Assembly (NCBI GenBank): GCA_001564055.1
Contig: LKNB01000023.1
Coordinates: 1 to 44,355 of the forward strand
Length of the DNA stretch: 44,355 nt
Origin: Rhodothermaceae bacterium Tc-Br11_B2g6_7
GTDB taxonomy: Bacteria > Bacteroidota > Rhodothermia > Rhodothermales > Salinibacteraceae
Direction: 5' to 3'
Below, one piece after another: positions 32,117 to 40,800 of this stretch. The notes beneath the pieces are model-generated. The model had not been told where the DNA came from. It did not search any database and saw only the letters and a list, made by a program, of their open reading frames with translations. The first letter of the stretch is position 1, and each line of letters starts with the position of its first letter. The position numbers and the translations under genes were made by a program.

Positions 32117-34228
32117 CTAAAACGGCAGGTGATCGTCAGCATCCGCAGTGGGGTCGATGGAGTCCTCCGCCTGCTCAGTCGCGCCATCGCCCGTTGCGGC
32201 CGGTAATTGCTCCTGCGACGGCGCCTCCGGAAGCTCCGCGGCATCCTCCTCTACAAGGCGCACCGTCTCCAGCAGCCGCTCCGGCACATCTTCAATGAAG
32301 CGGCTCGGCCGCGCCATGTGCTCGCCCTGATAGCGCCGGTACTGCAGCATCGGGTAGGAGATAAACAGGTCATCCTTCGCCCGCGTCACCGCAACGTACA
32401 GCAGCCGCAGTTCTTCATCAATAGCCTCTGGATCTTTCAGGGCATACCCCGATGGCAAGACCCCCTCGAGGGCATGAATGATGAACACGTTGGAGAACTC
32501 CAGCCCTTTCGCCGAATGGATGGTCGACAGGATTAGCGGCGGCTCGTCCTCGTCCGTCGGCTCAGCGTCCATCGCCGTCAGCTCGATCGGGTCGAGGGCA
32601 AGCGACGCCAGGAAATCGCTGCGGTTGCCGCCGTTCTCCGCCAGTCCCACAAAATGCTCCAGATCCTGCAGCCGCTTGGGGAAGTCCTCGTAGTAGGTGT
32701 CCTTGCAGATGGGCTCGTAGTACTCCACCACCGCCTCCACCTGCGCGATCAACGGTAGCTCCTCGGTGCGGAGGCGGCGCAGCAGATTGAAGAGCTCCTT
32801 CAGGGCCTCCACGTAGCGCCCCGAGTAGAAGCGCTCCTTCAGCGTGAAGGGGTCCTCCGCATCCGACGTGATCCAGTCGATAAGGTCCCCGGCTGTTTTC
32901 GGCCCGATCCCGTGCAGGAGCTGCAGCACGCGGTTCCACGAGGCGGCATCCGCCGGATTCTCCAGCACCTTCAGATGCGCCAGCACGTCCTTGATGTGCG
33001 CCGCCTCGCTCAGCTTCATCCCGCCGTATTTTACGAACGGGATGTTCTTGCGGTTGAGCTCCACCTCTACATCGTACGAGTTGAAGCTGCTGCGGAAGAG
33101 CACCGCCATATCGTTCAGCGGCGTGCCACCCTCGCGCAGGTCGTGGATCATCTGCGCCACAAAGCGGGCTTCATCGCGGGCGTCCGTGGCCGGCACCACC
33201 GCGGGTGTATCCCCCTCCTCCCCCGAGGCCGCCACCAGCTCTTTGTCGAACGACCGCTCGGCCTGTTTGATGAGGTGGTTGGCCAGGTCCAGGATGGCCT
33301 GGGTGGAGCGGTAGTTTTCCTCCAGCTTCAGGACTTGCGCGTTGGCAAACTGCTCGGGGAAGGCGAAGATGTTGCGGAAGTCCGCCCCCCGAAAGCGGTA
33401 GATGCTCTGCGCGTCGTCCCCCACCACCGTTACGTTGCCGTGCACCGACCCGAAGTGCCGCACGAGCTCCGCCTGCAGGCGGTTCGTGTCCTGGTACTCA
33501 TCCACCAGCACATGCCGGCAGCGCGTCGCCACCTGCTGGCGGATGTCATCATGCTGCTGAAAGAGCTCCAGCGTGCGGAGGAGCAGATCGTCGAAGTCCA
33601 TCAGGCTGTGCTGCCGCTTGTACTGGTCGTACTGCGTGGCAAGGTCGTGCAGCGCATCCATGTACGGGATGAACTGCGGGTACTGCGTCTCCACCACCTG
33701 CTCAAGCGGCTGATCGCGGTTGCGCTCCGCCGAGAACATGTTGTAGAGCGTCTTTTTGCGCGGGAAGCGTTTCTCGCCCTTGTGGTAGCCGCTGTTGGTG
33801 CGAAGGATGTCCACCACGTCCGCCGCATCGGCAGAGTCCAGAATCGTGAAGCGCTCCTTGAAGCCGATCGCCTGCGCGTGCCGCCGGAGGATGGAGAGGC
33901 AGAACGCGTGAAACGTGCCGCCGCGTACGCGCTGGCAGCGGCCGTCGAGCAGCGCCGAGGCCCGCGTCAGCATCTCCCGCGCCGCGCGCCGCGTGAAGGT
34001 GAGCAGGGTAATCTGCTCCGGCCGCACGCCTGTTTCCACGAGGTAGGCCACGCGGTAGACGAGCGTCCGCGTCTTGCCCGTCCCCGCCCCCGCCACAATC
34101 AGCACCGGCCCGCCCTTCGCCGTCGCCGCGGCCGCCTGCTGTTTGTTGAGCTCCCCCCGGTAGTCGATTGTCAGGTCGCCCCCCTCGGGCGACGAATCGT
34201 CGCGGCGCAGGACAATGCGGCGGGGCAT
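32117..34228 (-). CDS. UvrD/Rep-type superfamily 1 DNA helicase
   Basis: A 703-residue SF1A helicase. Seen in order: the Q-motif region LNKQQAAAATAKGG, Walker A AGAGTGKTRTL, motif Ia LLTFTRRAAREM, GTFHAFCLSILRRHA, Walker B VLVDEYQDTNRLQ, motif III VVGDDAQSIYRFRGAD, motif IV LEENYRSTQAIL, the FANLASEA-like later motifs with ILSTIHSAKGLEFSNVF, and motif VI LLYVAVTRAKDDLFIS. The acidic C-terminal tail (about 60 residues) is variable. It is a 3'-5' repair or replication-restart helicase of the PcrA/UvrD/Rep group; which one cannot be told. A GTG at 34234 is rejected for the ATG at 34228. GNAT follows in the operon. Confidence 0.92.
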   Translation of the reverse strand: MPRRIVLRRDDSSPEGGDLTIDYRGELNKQQAAAATAKGGPVLIVAGAGTGKTRTLVYRVAYLVETGVRPEQITLLTFTRRAAREMLTRASALLDGRCQRVRGGTFHAFCLSILRRHAQAIGFKERFTILDSADAADVVDILRTNSGYHKGEKRFPRKKTLYNMFSAERNRDQPLEQVVETQYPQFIPYMDALHDLATQYDQYKRQHSLMDFDDLLLRTLELFQQHDDIRQQVATRCRHVLVDEYQDTNRLQAELVRHFGSVHGNVTVVGDDAQSIYRFRGADFRNIFAFPEQFANAQVLKLEENYRSTQAILDLANHLIKQAERSFDKELVAASGEEGDTPAVVPATDARDEARFVAQMIHDLREGGTPLNDMAVLFRSSFNSYDVEVELNRKNIPFVKYGGMKLSEAAHIKDVLAHLKVLENPADAASWNRVLQLLHGIGPKTAGDLIDWITSDAEDPFTLKERFYSGRYVEALKELFNLLRRLRTEELPLIAQVEAVVEYYEPICKDTYYEDFPKRLQDLEHFVGLAENGGNRSDFLASLALDPIELTAMDAEPTDEDEPPLILSTIHSAKGLEFSNVFIIHALEGVLPSGYALKDPEAIDEELRLLYVAVTRAKDDLFISYPMLQYRRYQGEHMARPSRFIEDVPERLLETVRLVEEDAAELPEAPSQEQLPAATGDGATEQAEDSIDPTADADDHLPF

Positions 34229-34319
34229 ACACACTCAGCAGCTGATGGGACAGGACGCCTCGGGGGTTGCTACTGAGGGCGGTGGGGGGAGATCCGTGTG
34301 CCCTACCTGATAGGTCGAG

Positions 34320-34778
34320 CTACGGCCGCCCCGGCGGTGAGGCTAACTGGATACGCCCTTCTCCAATGGCCGGCACCGTGAATGGACTCGACTCATTATC
34401 TGCCTCGTGGGCGATGCGTAGCTCCGCCTCCGCCTCGCCCTCATCCTCAGGGGCAAAGCGCACCGTCACCTCCCGCGTGGCGCCCTCGCCAAGCGAGAAG
34501 CTGCCGCTCCCGGCCGTGAGCTCATACGCCGCGCTGCCGCTCAGCGTTACCTCGCCGCTGAGCGTTCCATCGCCGATGTTACGCACCTCAGCCGTCTCTT
34601 CTGCACTCTCGCCCACATCCACCTCACCAAAGTCGAGGCTTGACACATCCACACTGATACGCGGCTCGGGCTCGTCGGGCGGTGGCTCACTGGCCGGGTC
34701 ATCATCGCCGCAGGCCAAAAGGAAGGCGGCGATCATGAGCGTGGCAGCGAAGACGCGTAGGGATGACAGTTTGTACAT
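34320..34778 (-). CDS. small lipoprotein with one ASH/choice-of-anchor-D-like domain
   Basis: A 152-residue lipoprotein: hydrophobic signal FAATLMIAAFLLAC with lipobox LLAC, an acidic Pro-rich linker (DDDPASEPPPDEPEPR), then one beta-sandwich repeat with the pattern SLDFGEVDVGESAEETAEVRNIGDGTL, RFAPEDEGEAEAELRIAHE. This pattern is typical of the ASPM/SPD-2/hydin (choice-of-anchor D) family of surface domains. The longer frame to 34826 lacks a signal peptide at its start, so I use the ATG at 34778. It lies 63 bp downstream of the giant secreted protein on the same strand and could be read with it. Confidence 0.8.
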   Translation of the reverse strand: MYKLSSLRVFAATLMIAAFLLACGDDDPASEPPPDEPEPRISVDVSSLDFGEVDVGESAEETAEVRNIGDGTLSGEVTLSGSAAYELTAGSGSFSLGEGATREVTVRFAPEDEGEAEAELRIAHEADNESSPFTVPAIGEGRIQLASPPGRP

Positions 34779-34841
34779 GGCGGATACAGAAACAGTGTCA
34801 GGAAATAGTCGAGGGAGGGTGGGCACCTCAGGCGGGCATCC

Positions 34842-37800
34842 TTACCGCACCCGCGTCAGCCGGCCCGTATCCTTCTGGCCGTCCGGGCTCATGAGGCGGA
34901 GGAGGTAGACGCCCGAGGCGGCTTCCGCGCCGGTTGTGGTGCGGCCATCCCAGCTGAGCTCGTGCACGCCCGGCGCAAGCTCGCCGCTGTGGAGCAGGCC
35001 CACCTGCTGGCCGAGCACGTTGAAGAGCTCCACCTGCAGCGCCATCGTCTCCGGCACGGCCACCTCAATCGTTACCTGTCCATCGGACGGATTCGGGTAG
35101 ACCGCGCCGAAGGCCAGTTTGTCTGGACGCTCGGCTGCGCCGTCAACGAAGGCCTGATCGCCGATCAGAAGCTGCAGCAGTAGCGTGTCCTCCGCCTTAC
35201 CACTGCCGCGCATGAGGTGGCCCTCCTCCACGCGGATGCGGAGCGGCTCGGCGGCGCTGTAGTCGGCAAGGGTATGCCGCGCGCCGGTGGCCGTATGCAC
35301 CAGCACCACCTCCTCACCCTCAAAGGCGCCGAGGCCCTCAGGGTAGAGGTAGGCCGCATCGCCTTCGGCAATGCCCGTCAGCTCCACATCAAAGGCCAGT
35401 CCTTCCCCGGCCTCCGGCGCTGCTTTGAGCAGGCGGCCGAGCGGCGCGTCCAGCAATTCGGACCGGACCGACAGCTGTGCCGCGGCAAAGTGCGCGGGCG
35501 GCAGGCGATGCATGATGGCATCGCCCGCAGCGTGGCCAAGAGCGAGGCGCGCGGCCTCCTGTCGCTCGTCGGTTCCCGCGCTTCGCGTCTGGGTTATAAG
35601 CTGTAGCTCCCCGCGCTCAGCCTGCGTGGCAGCGATCAGGTCGCCCTGCTCCTCGTCGTCGGCAAAGGCCGGGTGCTGGAGCGTCAGTTCTTCAAGGTCG
35701 CCGTCGTTGAAGAGGTAATAGGCCTCGCCGGTGCGGGCGCTTCGCAGGGTATCCGCGCCCTGCCAGCTGCCGTCCCACTGCCAGAGGGCTTCGGTGAGGC
35801 CTTCGTTGGCTTCGAGGCTGAGCGTGGCGTCCCAGCCGACCGGCTGGTCCAGAGGATTGGAGAAGATATTCCACCCTTCATGGAGCGGCATCGTGGTAAA
35901 GCCATCTCCAGAAAGCTCTACCGCATCGACGGTCTGGTCGACCTCCCAGGCGTCCCGGCTCAAGAGCCAGAAGCCCCGCCCGGGCGCAAAGCGGAAGGCG
36001 TCACTGCCGTCGTACTCGTCAAGGTACGCCTCGGGGTCGTCGCCTTCAGCGCCCGTCTCGCGGAAGGCGCGCCAGGCCGACCCGGACTCGCCGCTAAGCG
36101 TGGCGGCCAAGTCGGCGTCGATCTGACCGGGGAGGCCGACGAGGCGGTAGCTGGTCTCAAGAGTCGGGTTGCCAAAATCTCTTGAAAGCACTGCCGCAAG
36201 CTGCTCTACAAAAACATCGAAGGATGTATCATTAGTGCCTTCAGCATTCTCAGCCTGTACCGTTATCGTCACGTCCCCAATCGCGTGGGCCTTCACTATA
36301 AGACTTGACCCTTGAACTTCAGTCGACACAATTTCTTCGTCTGTCGACGCTGCGCTAAAAGAAAGATCCCCGTCTAATGGATTATCGAACACTGTCTCGA
36401 GATCGATTTCAACAAGTTCGCCGTCGGCTTCCATATTTTGATCGGCTATAGGCGAAACTACTAAGGCGACATTTTCAACATGAGCGATGGCAAAAGTCGT
36501 TAGTGTATCGACTGGTTCAGTACTACGAAACTTGTTGCCATCAATTTCACCACCGATCTTAACCCATGTATTGCCTTCCATCAAAAGCCACGTCAAGTTA
36601 TCGTCCTCTCCAATATCCTCTATCCAGTCAAGCGAGGTAGACACGGTACCATTCTCAAAGGTGACTCCATCACCTTGGAACCGCCAATGCGCTACAGCAA
36701 AGTCTCCGACCCTATCCGGCGCGTCAGCCTCATATGGCTGCTCTCTGTGAAAATCGACCGTTACCTCTCCACCAGCGCTTGCCGAACCGTTATGGTTGAG
36801 CAGCATCCCTGACATCGACTGTCCTGCGTCCCTTGAAAGCGTCAGCCCTACAGCTTCAAACTCGTACTGCTCGTCACCCTCGGACAATGTCGCAGACTCG
36901 CTTGCCTCAGGGGGCATAACAGTCAAAAATCGCCACTCTTCTGACCAAGGACCTACCGCTTCACCTGCAACAAGCCGAACACGCCAATAATACGAGCGGC
37001 TATACACCAGATTATCCACGTCAATGTCGGAGCGACCGACCTCCTCATCAACGATTACATTTTGGAAAGAAGGGTCGGTAGCAACCTGTACCTGGTAATC
37101 GTGAATTCCATCGACCGCAACCCAGCTTAGAAGTGTGCGCCTTCCGAGACCCGTAGCATCGTCCATGGGGTGACGAAGCTCAGGCGCTTCCAGTGTATCC
37201 TCCCCGGGCTCAACCGTAACGGTGAATCGATCAACCGCCACACCACCCTCACCTTCAGCCCGAACCTCGATTTGAGTTGAGCCGGCTCTAAGCGGTTCTA
37301 ACGCCAAAATGGCCTCTTCATCGATCGACACCGTCGCTACTGATGCATCTGAACTTTGGGCCTGATAGGAGAGGCTGCCTTCATCCACCGAAAAGACAGC
37401 GGTCAGATCCACCGAAAAACTCTCATCACCTGATAGCGCTTGGTCATCAATTGGCTCGGCAACGAACGGTGGACTGGCATACAGCGCTTCGAACACCAAG
37501 TGAGGAATTTTTGTCTGGCCATCAGGACGTAACAGTCCGGTGTTAGAAATACCAACATTGAGCGAGTCCTCGGTCAGACGATCAAAGGTCATCAAGAAAA
37601 GTGTCCCCGCTTCTTCTGTGGTGATGCCGCCTTTGTCAGCACCAAGACGGGAAATGCCGACAACCAACTCCCCAAAGTCCGGATCTTCCTCCGTTGTAAA
37701 TGACGTACCGACGTCCCCGCCTTCATTCAGGAGATTTCCTTCCTGAACCTCAACAAGCTCCAAATGCTGTGGATCGTAAGTAATATCACCCGCAAATGAG

Positions 37801-40800
37801 AACAGATCCTCAACATCCTTAACCTCTACGGCAACCGTGACTTCATCATCTGAAGGATTTATCCCGTCGGGAGACGTAAGACGGAGTTGGGTCGAGGTAG
37901 CCGGCATTGCCAGTTCAGCCACCTCTATGCGGTGCGGAAGTCTGGTCACTCCATCCGACTGAATTAGAGCAGTGTCAGTCAAATCTACATCCAGCGTGCC
38001 TGCCTCACTACTCGTGCGAGCGAACGTGAGAGAAAGCAGCTGCGCGGCTCCATCGGCCGATTTTCCACCGTTTTCTTCCGCCATACGTGACAGCCCTACG
38101 GTAATCTGACCAGTTTCACCATCGTGCTCCTTGATGAGTGACGTCACGCCCTCTTCTCCTCCATTAAGGAAGTTACCCTCATCCAGGCGCACAAATTCTA
38201 ACTGGTCCGCGTCATAGTCGATATTGCCACTAAAGGCAAAGAGGTCGTCGACTTCTGCTACGTCGATGACAAGCGTGACCTTGCCATTCTTCTGATTTTG
38301 GTCATTGGGCGCTGTGAGAGAAAGGCGGGTGTCGGTTTCTGGGACCGTGATGTCTCCTCCCCCGGCAACATGCGGAAACTCGCGTCCCTCGTAGGCGGAA
38401 ATAAGGGCTGTTTCAGTCAGGTCAATGTCTGTAACTCCCGGGCTAATGGGTTCATACACTATATGCGCTACAACGCCTGATCCAGCGTCTTGCGAGGCCG
38501 AACCTATTTGGGTGACACCAAAACTTGCCACGCCATGCTCTTGGTCAATCTCATCCAAAAATAGCGTTTCGTCCTTATCAGGACTGCCAAAAGCTCTTCC
38601 TTCTAAAATGTCAATTATTCTGACTTGATCAGGATTGTAGCTGATTTGCCCACTCGCACCACTCAGCCCGTAGGCATTTCCAAGGAGTACGCTGGTTGTA
38701 TCTGGCTGATGCAGTGGGCGAACTCCTCGGACACCCGAAAGAAAAAACGCAGCCGAACGTTCGTGCACTTCAATAGAAGCCGTATCGCTTTTCAGTCTCG
38801 TTGCGATAGACTCTCCATTTGAGTCAATTAGGCCAACTTCAGTCAACTCAAAAGTCGCCTCACCGCTACTTGACCCGACAAAAGCAAATGAAGCAACTGG
38901 CTGCGTTTGAACTGAATTTGCTCCCGAATCGGCACCTGAATCAGCCCTTGTCAGACCGTAAACTATGTTATCCCCCTGATCATCGTACTGCTGCTGGACA
39001 GCGACCTCCCCCCCTTCACTAAGTACTCCTGCGTCTCCTGTCTCATACAGATCAAAAAGGTTCTGGTCGTAGGCAACATCAGCGGCTATACCATGCACAT
39101 TTCCAACATTCGAGACCTCAATGTTTAATGCTGCCGGCTGAAAGAGCCTGACCGATTCCGTGGCTGCCGTAAGAGAAATGTCTACATACGCCTGTGCACG
39201 GCCTGTCGCAGACCCAGATTTTGCTAACCGACGATCAGCAAAAACCTGAAGGTTATAATTCCCTCCCGTGTTGGCAAAGAAGAAGCCGTTGTATGTTTGC
39301 GCCTCATCATCGTACTGAAGGCTCAAATCAAGTTGCTCACCGCCTGGGGTATTAACTACGGTAACCACCGATGCATCCTCTATAACCTCGTCGTCTTGCG
39401 CTACCTCTGCCTCAACGCGGACTGAGTCACCTACGGAATATACCTCAGGTGCATCAGCGATTGTCACGTCAAGCGGTTGAGGCTCCGTGAACTCGATGGT
39501 TGATGTAAAAACCTGGTCATCAGGACTCCGACTTGCCCCATGAGGTACCATCACCCGAAGGTCATACTGCCCAGTCTCTGAGCCCACGGTCGGCCAATTG
39601 AAAGCAAATGATTGCTCTTCTTCAACGACGAGGTCCCTGTACTCCGAATAGAGTATCTCCTCATCTTTCATGACTGTATACTCAACCAGAACCGGCTCTA
39701 CGTAGTCACCGTGGTTAAGCACGGCTGGACGCTCATAGTCCTCACCCTCTGCATTTGCTCGCTTGGGACTGATTACCATGCCGGGTATGTTGCTCGGGAT
39801 GCCCTCATTATTGATCAGCTCGTCGACGTCAACTTCTAACTCATGAATGGGGGCTACACGAAGAGCTACTCTGCTGACATAGCGGTACTCCTCAGTTTTC
39901 CAACGAATTAATCCCTCGTACTCCTGGATAGACTGGTTTAATGGTACCCCCAGATTTACGTCAATGACGTGGTCCTGAACTCGATCATTCTCTTCCGCAT
40001 CATTCCAACCCTGTAAGGTACCGCCGTCTTCATCCGGTAGAAAGCCAATATCCTTCGTGACGTAGTCTCCTTCACTTCCGCTGATTCTAAAAGCCCCCAC
40101 ATCACCTCGGTAGGTTACCGCCCTCTGAGGATGGATTTGATTCGAAGAAGTCACCCCGCCTGCCAACACTGTAGCGGTAGGCTCCAGTTCTGGATCTTCT
40201 GGCACTGAGAGCTGAATCGGGAAGATGATAAAGTCACCTTCTGGGCTCTTCCAAAACTCCTCGTTATTCTCCTCATCGACTTCAATGGGACCTGTCTCGG
40301 TACCACTTACCTCAAAAGTAACCGTAGCAGGATTCGATTGAGAATAGTCGACTAAGGTAATTGACGTCCCGTCAATGGAAACGGTCTCTTCATAGGTGAT
40401 CGCGTGCTCGCCCGTCCGAAATATGGGCTCCTCGAAATGGTCCTCAACGATGTGCAAGTCTCGGATCTGCAATGCATTCGCAGGTTGCTCATCGAATCCA
40501 TCATCGTTCTCTACCTTGATATGGAGCGCTATGTCCTCCCCAGCCGTATCGTCAGGAACGGTGAGATCGTGTGAAACGGACGTAGAGTTATTGGGGGTAA
40601 GGGTCGGGACCTCCACGAAAACTGAATCTATTGCTTGCCCATCCCGGCCCACGAACAGGTAGTATATTACCGGACTCTCGTCCATTTCTCCGCGGTTCTG
40701 AACGGTTACGTCAACTGAGACGTCATCACCCGCAGCGATTACTGAGTCTACCAGTGCAACGTCCTCAATTGCCAGGTTACGTCCCACCTCAGGTCGTTCA

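Noticed and set aside
32912-34276. A 454-codon plus-strand frame opposite the helicase
   Set aside because: Antisense shadow; the helicase motifs on the other strand are unambiguous.
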